From contig NC_018708.1 of NCBI RefSeq assembly GCF_000302535.1, positions 930,001 through 994,000 of the forward strand: DNA of 64,000 bases. Direction: 5' to 3'. The first letter of the stretch is position 1; every line of letters begins with the position of its first letter. This DNA is from Acidovorax sp. KKS102. GTDB taxonomy: Bacteria; Pseudomonadota; Gammaproteobacteria; Burkholderiales; Burkholderiaceae_C. Both the position numbers and the translations under genes were made by a program. The notes beneath the pieces were generated by a model. That model did not search any database. It saw only the letters and a list, made by a program, of their open reading frames with translations, and was not told the origin of the DNA. Shown piece after piece: positions 7,827 to 16,434 of this stretch.

Positions 7827-8576
7827 GGTCTCGGATTCGCTGGTGGGCGAAGGCTCGGCGGGGCTGCTGCTGTCCGCAGCCGCAGGGGGCTCTTCGGCGA
7901 GGGGCTTCACCGGATGCGCCCACTGCCACAGCAACTGGGCCACTTCATCCACCCCTTGCTTTTTGAGGGCCGAGAACATCTTCACCTCGCCACCCCCGGC
8001 GTGCAGTCGCGTAATCGACAGCACCTTAGCCTGTTCGGCGCGCGTGAGCTTGTCGGCCTTGGTCAGCACGATGAGGAACTTGAGTCCTTCTTCCACGCGG
8101 GGGCGCACCACTTCGAGCAACGCCTCGTCCAGCTCGGTCAGGCCCAGGCGGGGGTCGCACAGCAGCACGATGCCCGTGAGGCCGGGGCGGCTGACCAGGT
8201 AGTTCACCATTACCTGTTGCCAGCGCACCTTGTCCGAGCGCGACACGGCGGCGTAGCCGTAGCCGGGCAAGTCGGCCAGCACCGCGTCCATCACCCCCTG
8301 TTTGCCCAGCGAGAACAAATTGATGTGCTGGGTGCGCCCCGGCTTCTTGGAGGCAAACGCCAGCTGCTTTTGCTGGGTGAGGGTGTTGATGCAGGTGGAT
8401 TTGCCCGCGTTGGAACGGCCCACGAAAGCGATTTCGGGCACGTCGATGGGCGGCAGGTGGTGCAGCTGCGCCGCCGTGGTGAGGAACCTGGCGGTGTGCA
8501 TCCAGCCCATGGCGATTTTGGCGTCAGGTGCGGGCGGGAGAGAGCCAGCAACTGGCGCAGAGGGGGGTGTCGTCAT
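7821..8576 (-). CDS. engB: Ribosome biogenesis GTP-binding protein EngB/YsxC
   Basis: 251-residue GTPase needed for late large-subunit assembly. GTP-binding motifs: GRSNAGKST at 53-61 (G1), DLPGYGYA (G3) and TKADK (G4). The C-terminal 30 residues are Ser/Pro/Glu-rich and low-complexity, longer than in enterobacterial YsxC. Divergent from the cytochrome c4 gene, a pairing common in betaproteobacteria. The first ATG was kept; starts at internal Met residues near 23-26 are possible. Confidence 0.95.
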   Translation of the reverse strand: MTTPPSAPVAGSLPPAPDAKIAMGWMHTARFLTTAAQLHHLPPIDVPEIAFVGRSNAGKSTCINTLTQQKQLAFASKKPGRTQHINLFSLGKQGVMDAVLADLPGYGYAAVSRSDKVRWQQVMVNYLVSRPGLTGIVLLCDPRLGLTELDEALLEVVRPRVEEGLKFLIVLTKADKLTRAEQAKVLSITRLHAGGGEVKMFSALKKQGVDEVAQLLWQWAHPVKPLAEEPPAAADSSSPAEPSPTSESETN

Positions 8577-8582
8577 GGGGAG

Positions 8583-8612
8583 TTGGGAGAGAAAGAACCA
8601 TCATTGTAGAAT
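8583..8612 (+). promoter_or_regulatory. Candidate promoter of the cytochrome c4 gene
   Basis: TTGGGA (8583-8588) and TAGAAT (8607-8612) are separated by 18 bp and end 36 bp before the start codon. Confidence 0.4.
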
Positions 8613-8648
8613 CGCGAGGTTTTGCGCACATAAACACACACCCTCGAT

Positions 8649-9278
8649 ATGAAGTTGCTCGCCTCATTGCTGACGGCTGCCGCACTGGCAGCACCTGTTT
8701 TTTCGGCCTTTGCAGCGGGTGATGCACCCAAAGCGGCCAAGCCGGATCTCGTCAAGGGCGAGGCCAGCTTCACTGCGGTGTGTGCGGCCTGCCACGGCGC
8801 AGACGGCAACTCGGCCATCGCGGCCAACCCCAAGCTGTCGCAGCAACACCCCGAATACCTGGTCAAGCAGCTGCAGGAATTCAAGTCCGGCAAGCGCAAC
8901 AACGCCATCATGAAGGGCTTCGCCACGGCCCTGTCGGACGACGACATGCGCAACATCGCCTACTGGCTCACGTCCAAGCCCGCCAAGGCCGGCTTTGCCA
9001 AGGACAAGGACCTGGTGGCCATGGGTGAACGTATCTACCGCGGCGGCATTGCCGACCGCCAGATCGCCGCGTGCGCTGGCTGCCACAGCCCCAATGGCGC
9101 TGGTATCCCTGCGCAGTACCCCCGCCTCTCGGGCCAGCACGCCGACTACACAGTGTCACAGCTGAACATGTTCCGCGACGGCTCGCGCGCCAACAGCATC
9201 CAGATGACCCAGGTCGCCGCCAAGCTCAATGACAAGGAAATCAAGGCCGTGGCGGACTACATCGCCGGCCTGCGTTGA
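8649..9278 (+). CDS. Cytochrome c4 (dihaem periplasmic electron carrier)
   Basis: 209-residue exported dihaem cytochrome. Signal peptide about 1-23 (ending FSAFAAG), then two homologous class-I domains with CAACH at 45-49 and CAGCH at 142-146, and a conserved second-domain Met region (QMTQVAAKL). Such proteins pass electrons from the bc1 complex to terminal oxidases. The gene ends before a strong terminator and is followed by the ResB/CcsB assembly genes that would attach its haems. Confidence 0.93.
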   Translation: MKLLASLLTAAALAAPVFSAFAAGDAPKAAKPDLVKGEASFTAVCAACHGADGNSAIAANPKLSQQHPEYLVKQLQEFKSGKRNNAIMKGFATALSDDDMRNIAYWLTSKPAKAGFAKDKDLVAMGERIYRGGIADRQIAACAGCHSPNGAGIPAQYPRLSGQHADYTVSQLNMFRDGSRANSIQMTQVAAKLNDKEIKAVADYIAGLR

Positions 9279-9352
9279 TTGATTGCTTGATATTTGTCAT
9301 GGCCCGGCCTGATTGACCGGGCGGCACGGAACCTACCGCCAATAACAACCCC

Positions 9353-9393
9353 AAAAAGGGCGGGTCCATCGCAGCGATGGTCCCGCCCTTTTT
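9353..9393 (+). terminator. Rho-independent terminator after cytochrome c4
   Basis: AAAAAGGGCGGG-T-CCATCGC pairs with GCGATGG-T-CCCGCCCTTTTT around a single A, giving a nearly 20-bp stem with a T5 tail. The A5 on the other arm would allow function on both strands. Confidence 0.88.
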
Positions 9394-9424
9394 CTTTCGC
9401 GCTTCGCAGACACCGCACCCACCC

Positions 9425-11578
9425 ATGTCCGACAACACCCAGGGCCTTCGCATGAAGTCCGGCTCCCAGGCCCTGCGCGCCGGGGTCGAGCTGCTGTCTT
9501 CGATGCGGTTCGCCATTTCGCTGCTGACGGTGATCTGCATCGCCTCGGTCATCGGCACGGTGCTCAAGCAGCACGAACCTTCGGCCAACTACGTCAACCA
9601 GTTCGGACCGTTCTGGGCCGAGTTGTTTGGCGCCATCCAGCTCAACGCGGTGTACAGCGCCTGGTGGTTCCTGCTGATCCTGGCGTTTCTGGTCATCAGC
9701 ACTTCGCTGTGCATTGCCCGCAACACGCCCAAGATCCTCACCGACCTCAAGGTCTACAAAGAGAACATCCGCGAGCAAAGCCTGAAGGCGTTTCACCACA
9801 AGGCTGAGGCTGCGCTCAGCGACTCTGCCGAGGCCGAGGCACGCCGCATTGGCACGCTGCTGGCGGGGGGCGGGTGGAAGGTGCGCCTGCAGCAGCGCGA
9901 CACCGCCGCCGGCCCAGGCACCGGCTGGATGGTGGCGGCCAAGGCGGGGGCGGCCAACAAGATCGGCTACATCGCAGCGCACAGCGCCATCGTGCTGGTG
10001 TGTGTGGGGGGCCTTCTGGATGGCGACCTCATCGTGCGGGCGCAGATGCTGCTGGGCGGCAAGTCGGTCTACACCGGGGGCGGGCTGATCGCCGATGTGA
10101 AGCCTGAGCACCGCCTGTCCGAGCGCAATCCCACCTTCCGGGGCAACCTGCTGGTGGCCGAGGGCACGCAGTCGAGCACGGCCATCCTGAGCCAGTCCGA
10201 CGGCGTGCTGCTGCAGGACCTGCCGTTTGCGATCGAGCTCAAGAAGTTCATCGTGGAGCACTACTCCACGGGTATGCCCAAGCTGTTCGCCAGCGAAATC
10301 ATCATCCACGACAAGGCCACGGGTGAGAAAACGCCCGCCCGTGTGGAGGTAAACCACCCGGCCAGCTACAAGGGCATCGAGATCTACCAGTCGAGCTTTG
10401 ACGACGGCGGATCGCACCTCAAGCTGCGCGCAGTACCCATGGTGGCGGGGGCCAGGCCTTTTGATGTCGAGGGTGTAGTGGGCAACTCCACGCAGCTCAC
10501 CAACAAGGGTGGCGGCCCCGGCAGCGATACGCTGACGCTGGAGTTCACGGCGCTGCGCACCATCAATGTGGAGAATTTTGGTGGTGCTGGCCCGGGCGGC
10601 AGCGGTGCCGACGTGCGTAAGGTGGACCTGCGCGAATCGGTGGAATCGCGCCTGGGCGCCGCCAACAAGACCGTCACCAAAAAAGAACTGCGTAACGTCG
10701 GCCCCAGCGTGAGCTACAAGCTGCGTGATGCGGCCGGCCAAGCACGCGAGTTCCACAACTACATGCTGCCAGTGGACACCGGCGACGGCGTGCCGGTGTT
10801 CCTGCTGGGGGTGCGCGAGTCCCCGGCAGAGCCCTTCCGCTACCTGCGGGTACCGGCGGATGACAAGGGCAGCATGGACGGATTCATGCGCATGAAGGCC
10901 GCCCTGGCCGACCCTCAGGCCCGGGAGCAGGCGGTGCGCCGCTATGTGTCGCAGGCCATGGATGCCTCGCGCCCCGACCTGGCTGAGCAACTGCAGCAGT
11001 CTGCCGTGCGCGCACTGGCGTTGTTCGCAGGGCGTGGTGTGGTCGATGGCAAGCCCACCGGCGGGCTGCAGGCCATCTCGGACTTCATGGAGGCCAATGT
11101 GCCCGAGGCGGAGCGCGCGCGCGCGGGCGAGGTGCTGGTGCGCATCCTGAATGGCACGCTGTTCGAGTTGGCCCAGTTGACCCGCCAGCGTGAGGGCCTG
11201 CCGCCGCTGCCGCAGGACGATCAGACCCGGGGTTTCATGACCCAGGCCGTGCTCTCGCTCAGCGATGCGCAGATTTACCCTGCGCCCCTGGCGTTTGAAC
11301 TCAAGGACTTCACCCAGGTCCAGGCCAGCGTGTTCCAGGTGGCGCGAGCCCCTGGCAAGAATGTTGTCTATCTGGGCTGTGCCTTGCTGATCCTGGGCGT
11401 TTTTGCCATGCTCTACGTGCGCGAGCGGCGCGTGTGGGTCTGGGTGGCCCCGCAGGATGGCCGCACCCACGCCACCATGGCCCTGTCCACCAACCGCAAG
11501 ACCATGGACGGCGACCAGGAGTTTGTCCAGCTCGCACAAAAACTGATCGGGGCGTCGCCCCGCGAAGGCACCGCATGA
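9425..11578 (+). CDS. resB: Cytochrome c biogenesis protein ResB (Ccs1)
   Basis: 717-residue membrane protein of System II cytochrome c maturation. Three N-terminal membrane helices (first near 20-45, including RFAISLLTVICIASVIGTVLKQ), a large periplasmic domain, and a last helix near 640 (NVVYLGCALLILGVFAMLYV). With CcsB it moves haem to the periplasm and ligates it to CxxCH apocytochromes such as the c4 encoded just upstream. ATG at 9425 gives a normal N-terminus. Its stop overlaps the ccsB start (ATGA). Confidence 0.95.
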   Translation: MSDNTQGLRMKSGSQALRAGVELLSSMRFAISLLTVICIASVIGTVLKQHEPSANYVNQFGPFWAELFGAIQLNAVYSAWWFLLILAFLVISTSLCIARNTPKILTDLKVYKENIREQSLKAFHHKAEAALSDSAEAEARRIGTLLAGGGWKVRLQQRDTAAGPGTGWMVAAKAGAANKIGYIAAHSAIVLVCVGGLLDGDLIVRAQMLLGGKSVYTGGGLIADVKPEHRLSERNPTFRGNLLVAEGTQSSTAILSQSDGVLLQDLPFAIELKKFIVEHYSTGMPKLFASEIIIHDKATGEKTPARVEVNHPASYKGIEIYQSSFDDGGSHLKLRAVPMVAGARPFDVEGVVGNSTQLTNKGGGPGSDTLTLEFTALRTINVENFGGAGPGGSGADVRKVDLRESVESRLGAANKTVTKKELRNVGPSVSYKLRDAAGQAREFHNYMLPVDTGDGVPVFLLGVRESPAEPFRYLRVPADDKGSMDGFMRMKAALADPQAREQAVRRYVSQAMDASRPDLAEQLQQSAVRALALFAGRGVVDGKPTGGLQAISDFMEANVPEAERARAGEVLVRILNGTLFELAQLTRQREGLPPLPQDDQTRGFMTQAVLSLSDAQIYPAPLAFELKDFTQVQASVFQVARAPGKNVVYLGCALLILGVFAMLYVRERRVWVWVAPQDGRTHATMALSTNRKTMDGDQEFVQLAQKLIGASPREGTA

Positions 11579-12924
11579 ACACCGCGACTTCTACCTCGAC
11601 CGCTACCACGATCACCCTGAACGAGGGGTTCTTCTCGCGCCGCAACTGGCTGGACTGGCTGTTTGCCGCCATCGTGGCCGTGGGCGGGCTGTATGCGCTG
11701 CAGCGCTACGGCGCCTTCATGGATGTCTATGAAAAGGGCATTTTGCTGGGAGCCATCCCGTGCACCATCTGGCTGGGCTGGTTCTGGCGCCCGCTGCGCG
11801 TGCTGATGCTCGTGGTGGCGGCCGTGGCACTCATGGCCATTGGCCTGTACCAGCAAGACGGGGCGGGCAGCCTGGCGCGGGCGGACACGGTGTTCGGCCT
11901 CAAGTATTTTCTGTCCAGCCAGTCGGCCATCCTGTGGATGAGCATGCTGTTTTTCATCAGCACGGCGTTTTACTGGGTGGGCATGTTTGCGCGCGGTGAA
12001 GGCAAGACGATGAGCATGCTGGGCTCGCGCATTGCCTGGGTGGCGGTGGCGATGGCGCTCATCGGCACGCTGGTGCGCTGGTACGAAAGCTACCTGATTG
12101 GCCCGGACATCGGCCACATCCCGGTCAGCAACCTGTACGAAGTGTTCGTTCTGTTTTGCTGGATGACGGCCGCGTTCTATCTGTACTACGAGCAGCAGTA
12201 CGACACGCGCGCGCTGGGTGGTTTTGTGATGTTGGTGGTCAGTGCTGCCGTGGGCTTCTTGCTCTGGTACACCGTGGTGCGCGAGGCGCATGAGATCCAG
12301 CCGCTGGTCCCCGCGCTCAAGAGCTGGTGGATGAAGCTGCACGTGCCTGCCAATTTCATCGGCTATGGCACGTTCGCGCTGTCGGCCATGGTGGCGTTTG
12401 CCTACCTCATCAAGCAGCAGGCCACCGAAACCCGTTGGTACAAGCTGGCGCCACTGTGGCTGCTGGGCGTGGTGCTGTGTTTCGAGCCCATCGTGTTCCG
12501 CCAGGGCGCGACGGAAAACGGCGGCAGCTACTGGATGGTCTACTTCGGCGTTTCGGCCTTCATCGTGGCGGGCATCCTGCTGGGCCGCAAGCGCATCGCG
12601 GCGCGCCTGCCCTCGTTCGCGATCCTGGACGATGTGATGTACAAGTCCATCGCCGTGGGCTTTGCCTTCTTCACCATCGCCACGGTGCTGGGCGCCCTGT
12701 GGGCCGCCGAGGCCTGGGGCGGCTACTGGAGCTGGGACCCCAAGGAGACCTGGGCGCTGATCGTCTGGCTCAACTACGCGGCGTGGCTGCACATGCGGCT
12801 CATGAAGGGCTTGCGCGGCACGGTGTCCGCCTGGTGGGCGCTGGTGGGGCTGGCAGTGACGACCTTCGCGTTCCTGGGCGTCAACATGTTCCTGAGCGGC
12901 CTGCACAGCTACGGCACGCTCTGA
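11575..12924 (+). CDS. ccsB: Cytochrome c biogenesis protein CcsB/ResC
   Basis: 449-residue polytopic partner of ResB. It carries the tryptophan-rich haem-handling signature WGGYWSWDPKETWALIVWL near residue 380 and multiple membrane helices. Start overlaps the resB stop, so the two are translationally coupled. It is N-terminally extended (about 10 Thr/Ser-rich residues) relative to a minimal CcsB; the next genes, msrPQ, begin 181 bp downstream. Confidence 0.95.
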   Translation: MNTATSTSTATTITLNEGFFSRRNWLDWLFAAIVAVGGLYALQRYGAFMDVYEKGILLGAIPCTIWLGWFWRPLRVLMLVVAAVALMAIGLYQQDGAGSLARADTVFGLKYFLSSQSAILWMSMLFFISTAFYWVGMFARGEGKTMSMLGSRIAWVAVAMALIGTLVRWYESYLIGPDIGHIPVSNLYEVFVLFCWMTAAFYLYYEQQYDTRALGGFVMLVVSAAVGFLLWYTVVREAHEIQPLVPALKSWWMKLHVPANFIGYGTFALSAMVAFAYLIKQQATETRWYKLAPLWLLGVVLCFEPIVFRQGATENGGSYWMVYFGVSAFIVAGILLGRKRIAARLPSFAILDDVMYKSIAVGFAFFTIATVLGALWAAEAWGGYWSWDPKETWALIVWLNYAAWLHMRLMKGLRGTVSAWWALVGLAVTTFAFLGVNMFLSGLHSYGTL

Positions 12925-13105
12925 GAGGGCGAGCGCTGTTGACGATCCCTGCCAGATCGTCAACGGGCGCGGCGGGCATGTCGGGCATTCGCAGGTGCAC
13001 AGCAACTATTGCGTCTTCGGTGTAACCTGAGCGGTCCAGGGAACGAACTAACAGTTGTTCTGCTCTACCGCTGCAGCTGTTTCACCCACCATGACCGGAG
13101 CCACC

Positions 13106-14110
13106 ATGCTGATCCCCTCACGCGATTCGGGTTTCAACCACCCGTACTCCTCCGAAATCACCCCCCGCTCGGTCTATGAAGACCGCCGCCAGATGCTCAA
13201 GCTGATGGCGGGCGGCGCTGCCGGTGCCGCCATGGCCGCATGGGCGGGCCGGGAGGCCCTGGCGCAGCAGGTAGCAGTCACGCGGCCCGGCAAATTGGCG
13301 CCTTTGGCGGGGGCCAAGTCGGCAGTAGCGGGGGCGGTCTCCATGGAGAAGCTCACCGACTACAAGGACGCGAGCACTTACAACAACTTCTACGAATTTG
13401 GCACCGACAAGGCCGACCCCGCCCGCAATGCGCACACCCTTAAGACCAGCCCGTGGACGGTGGAAGTTGAGGGCCTGGTCAAGAAGCCCGGCAAGTACGG
13501 CATTGAAGACCTGATCAAACTCAGCGCGCAGGAAGAACGTATTTACAGACTGCGCTGCGTCGAAGGCTGGTCCATGGTCATCCCGTGGGTGGGGTACTCG
13601 CTGGCCGAGCTGATCAAGCGGGTGGAGCCTCAGGGCAGCGCCAAGTACGTCGAGTTCGTGACCCTGGCCGACAAGGCCACCATGCCCTTCGTGGGCTCGC
13701 GCGTGCTGGACTGGCCTTATGTGGAAGGCTTGCGCATGGACGAGGCCATGCACCCGCTGACCTTGCTGGCCTTCGGCATGTACGGCGAAGTGCTGCCCAA
13801 CCAGAACGGCGCCCCGGTGCGTCTGGTGGTTCCATGGAAGTACGGCTTCAAGAGCGCCAAGAGCATCGTGAAGATCCGCTTTGTCGAAAAGGAACCAGGC
13901 ACCGCGTGGAACAAGGCGGCCCAGCAGGAGTACGGGTTCTATTCCAACGTGAACCCCAATGTGGACCACCCCCGCTGGAGCCAGGCGACCGAGCGGCGCA
14001 TTGGTGAAGACGGCTTGTTTGCCAAGAAACGCAAGACGTTGATGTTCAACGGCTACGAAGCCCAGGTCGGCCAGCTCTACGCGGGCATGGACCTCAAGAA
14101 GTTCTACTGA
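13106..14110 (+). CDS. msrP: Protein-methionine-sulfoxide reductase catalytic subunit MsrP
   Basis: About 334-residue Tat-exported molybdopterin enzyme that repairs oxidised methionines in periplasmic proteins. The N-terminal DRRQMLK twin-arginine motif (RR at 27-28) precedes a hydrophobic stretch ending AREALAQQ-like. The molybdenum-ligating cysteine lies in [10 protein letters not shown] (Cys151). It is followed 61 bp later by the membrane haem partner msrQ. The ATG at 13106 was chosen; 13091 is an in-frame alternative. The Tat translocase that would export it is encoded at 56.5-58.1 kb. Confidence 0.95.
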   Translation: MLIPSRDSGFNHPYSSEITPRSVYEDRRQMLKLMAGGAAGAAMAAWAGREALAQQVAVTRPGKLAPLAGAKSAVAGAVSMEKLTDYKDASTYNNFYEFGTDKADPARNAHTLKTSPWTVEVEGLVKKPGKYGIEDLIKLSAQEERIYRLRCVEGWSMVIPWVGYSLAELIKRVEPQGSAKYVEFVTLADKATMPFVGSRVLDWPYVEGLRMDEAMHPLTLLAFGMYGEVLPNQNGAPVRLVVPWKYGFKSAKSIVKIRFVEKEPGTAWNKAAQQEYGFYSNVNPNVDHPRWSQATERRIGEDGLFAKKRKTLMFNGYEAQVGQLYAGMDLKKFY

Positions 14111-14171
14111 CCGCCTGGGCCTCGCTACCGTCCTGGGCGGTGTGCGAGGCCACGGGGGTTCTTGAATCGCA

Positions 14172-14828
14172 ATGCTAAAACTATTGCTCCACCCCGCCGC
14201 CAAACCGGTGGTGTTTGTGTTGTGCCTGTTGCCGTTGGCATGGCTGGTCTATGCCACGGTGGCGAACCAGCTGGGCGCCAACCCTGCAGAGGCGTTGATC
14301 CGCGCCACTGGTGACTGGACGCTGCGGGCGCTTTGCCTGGTGCTGGCGATCACTCCACTGCGCGTTATCACCGCCACCCCGCAACTGGCGCGGTTTCGGC
14401 GCATGCTGGGGTTGTTCGTGTTCTTTTACGGCGTGCTGCACCTGCTGAGCTACAGCTGGTTCGACATGGGTTTTGACATCCCGGACATCCTGCACGACAT
14501 CGCCAAGCGGCCCTTCATCCTGGTGGGCACATTGGCCCTGGTGTTGCTGGCCCTGTTGGCTGCGACGTCGTTCAATCGCGCGATCAAGGCCTTGGGCGGC
14601 AAGCGCTGGCAGGCGCTGCACCGCACTGTCTATGCCGTGGCCGGGCTGGCGGTGCTGCATTTCTTCTGGATGCGTGCGGGCAAGAACAATTTTGGTGAAG
14701 TGACCATCTATGCCGCCATCCTCGGCGCGCTGCTGGGCTGGCGACTTTGGCACCGACTGCAAAAGCGGTCGGCTGCACCGGCCGGTTCAGCGGCAAGACG
14801 GACAGCCGCTGGATCTCCGGGACGTTAA
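14172..14828 (+). CDS. msrQ: Membrane haem subunit MsrQ of the methionine sulfoxide reductase system
   Basis: 218-residue ferric-reductase-like membrane protein with five to six helices and paired histidines (GVLHLLSYSW, ALHRTVYAVAGLAVLHFFW) for b-haem. It passes electrons from the quinone pool or flavin to MsrP, encoded immediately upstream. The C-terminal 20 residues are Ala/Arg-rich. A palindromic repeat starts at the stop codon. Confidence 0.93.
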   Translation: MLKLLLHPAAKPVVFVLCLLPLAWLVYATVANQLGANPAEALIRATGDWTLRALCLVLAITPLRVITATPQLARFRRMLGLFVFFYGVLHLLSYSWFDMGFDIPDILHDIAKRPFILVGTLALVLLALLAATSFNRAIKALGGKRWQALHRTVYAVAGLAVLHFFWMRAGKNNFGEVTIYAAILGALLGWRLWHRLQKRSAAPAGSAARRTAAGSPGR

Positions 14829-14892
14829 ATGCTATTAAATTTATAGCTTCTTGGGCTTGTAGTTGTAGCGCTTGCAGTCGATTTGATCAACA
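14828..14892. repeat. Dispersed palindromic repeat, copy 3 (degenerate)
   Basis: GCTATTAAATTTATAGCTTC is followed by TAGCGCTTGCAG. The outer and inner blocks match the family, but the middle is altered. It fills the gap between convergent msrQ and the MBL-fold gene. Confidence 0.55.
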
Positions 14893-14893
14893 T

Positions 14894-15721
14894 TTACCCA
14901 TTGACTGCCCGCAGCGCAGGGCGCATCTGCCGGGTCACAGGGTCGATGTACGCGGTGGGAATCTGGTAGGCGCGATCATCGAACAGGTCGATGCCGCACA
15001 TCAGGTTCTCGATCCATTCAAAGAAGTCGCTAATGGCTTCCTTGCCCATGATCGGGGCACCATGCTGCGGCACGATCATGGCAATGTCGAGCTGCCGGGC
15101 CATGCGTGCCCACAAGCGCAGGATCTTGTTGGACACCATGTAGCGGCGGTGGAACCCCTCCATGCGCGGAATGTGCGCCTTGAGGTCAGTCACCGGCACA
15201 CGGGCCTCGGCCCCCGACATCATCGATACGCCCAGGTCGCCTGTGAACAGGATGCGACTGACCGGGTCGTAGAAGTGGAAGTTGCCCTCGGAGTGCATGA
15301 AGTGCGCAGGCAGCAGCACCAGTTCATGGCGTCCCAGTGGCAGGTGGCCGCCACCGTCTGGCACACCGATCACGCGGTTTTCGGTCTTGCCCACCTTGGT
15401 GAAGTGCGGCGCAAAGCGCTCCCACACACGCGAGATCACCAGGTTGGCCTTGGTGCTGGTCATCCAGCGGTCCAGCGAGGCAATGATGTCCGGGTCTGCG
15501 TGCGAGGCGATCAGGTACGACAGCTTGTGGGGCGGGAAATGCTTGGTCATTCCCATGAACAGCTCGTTGAACGCGAGGTTGCCGCCCGGGTCGATGATGG
15601 CGCCGGTGTCGTCGTCCACGATCAGGAACTGATTGGCCTGCACGGCCTGTCCATCTTCCTCAATGAGATCGGTGAACATCAGGCAAGCATGATTTTTGTC
15701 GCGGTAGAGTTCCAGGGCCAT
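14894..15721 (-). CDS. MBL-fold oxygen-binding diiron protein (ODP-like)
   Basis: 275-residue metallo-beta-lactamase-fold protein. The metal motif reads SHADPD (HxDxD), followed by AHFMHSEGNF, GDLG and PQHGAP, the pattern of diiron FprA/ODP proteins and not hydrolytic zinc enzymes. There is no flavodoxin domain, so it is not a complete flavodiiron reductase. ODP proteins bind O2 and can act as sensors, usually near chemotaxis genes; none is nearby. The second of two in-frame ATGs (15721) was chosen because AGGA lies five bases upstream. Confidence 0.8.
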   Translation of the reverse strand: MALELYRDKNHACLMFTDLIEEDGQAVQANQFLIVDDDTGAIIDPGGNLAFNELFMGMTKHFPPHKLSYLIASHADPDIIASLDRWMTSTKANLVISRVWERFAPHFTKVGKTENRVIGVPDGGGHLPLGRHELVLLPAHFMHSEGNFHFYDPVSRILFTGDLGVSMMSGAEARVPVTDLKAHIPRMEGFHRRYMVSNKILRLWARMARQLDIAMIVPQHGAPIMGKEAISDFFEWIENLMCGIDLFDDRAYQIPTAYIDPVTRQMRPALRAVNG

Positions 15722-15836
15722 GGCCATCCTGCGGTGCAATAAAGCGCAGACTGTACGAGTACCCCTAAGCTTTGTGCTTGATGGAAATCAAGCGAAACCG
15801 CATTGCCTGGCCATCCTGTGCAGGCGGCCGAATGTT

Positions 15837-16043
15837 TCAGCGTGGCTGCGAGGCGCTGGCCGCAGGCGACGGCGCAGTGTTGGTGTCGTTGCCCGGCGTG
15901 AGTGTTTGCGGCAGCGTGGCACGCTGGCTCGCAGCAGGGTCGGTCGGCAGATACAACGGCCCCCGCTGGCCACAACCGAAGAGGGCTGCCGCACTGGCAG
16001 CAAGGACAAGCGTCCTGACTAGAATTTGGGGAGCTTTCAACAT
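15837..16043 (-). CDS. lptM: LPS translocon maturation chaperone LptM (YifL-like lipoprotein)
   Basis: 68-residue lipoprotein. Signal peptide [19 protein letters not shown] ends with lipobox LFGC, followed by GQRGPLYLP, the LptM/YifL hallmark. LptM promotes correct assembly of the LptDE outer-membrane translocon. It is divergent from cyaY, a conserved proteobacterial pairing. The usual downstream lysA is absent; an ODP-like gene comes next. The Ser/Pro/Ala-rich tail is likely disordered. Confidence 0.9.
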   Translation of the reverse strand: MLKAPQILVRTLVLAASAAALFGCGQRGPLYLPTDPAASQRATLPQTLTPGNDTNTAPSPAASASQPR

Positions 16044-16055
16044 GCGCAAATTGTA

Positions 16056-16385
16056 ATGACCGACCTCGAATTCATGGACCATGCCGAACAACTGCTGCTT
16101 GCCGTCGAGCGCAGTTGTGATCGCATCAACGACACCTCGGATGCCGATGTGGACAGCCAGCGCTCGGGGGGCATGGTGACCTTGACCTTTCCCAATCGCA
16201 GCCAGATCGTGATCAATCTGCAAAAGCCGCTGCACGAGGTGTGGATGGCGGCCCGATCGGGTGGCTACCACTACCGTTTTGATGGCAGCCACTGGCAGGA
16301 CACCAAAGGCGCAGGGGAGTTTTTTGCGTGCCTCACGCGTGACGCATCACAACAGTCCGGGATGTTGCTGCAGTTTTCTGCGTGA
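16056..16385 (+). CDS. cyaY: Iron-sulfur assembly protein CyaY (frataxin)
   Basis: 109-residue bacterial frataxin, which regulates iron delivery and cysteine desulfurase activity in Fe-S cluster assembly. Recognised by the acidic N-terminal helix ([18 protein letters not shown]), [20 protein letters not shown] and the [14 protein letters not shown] strand, then GGYHYRFDG. Start is the ATG at 16056, 12 bp from the divergent lptM. Convergent with the PBP1A gene. Confidence 0.95.
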   Translation: MTDLEFMDHAEQLLLAVERSCDRINDTSDADVDSQRSGGMVTLTFPNRSQIVINLQKPLHEVWMAARSGGYHYRFDGSHWQDTKGAGEFFACLTRDASQQSGMLLQFSA

Positions 16386-16434
16386 CGGTTTCCGCCCCGC
16401 CAGCCTGAGGGGTGGCCTAGGGGCGTCAGGGCGA

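Noticed and set aside
6862-7929. Longer form of the alpha/beta hydrolase starting at 7929
   Set aside because: The extra N-terminus overlaps engB and a palindromic repeat and has no family similarity; the start near 7770 is the first plausible one.
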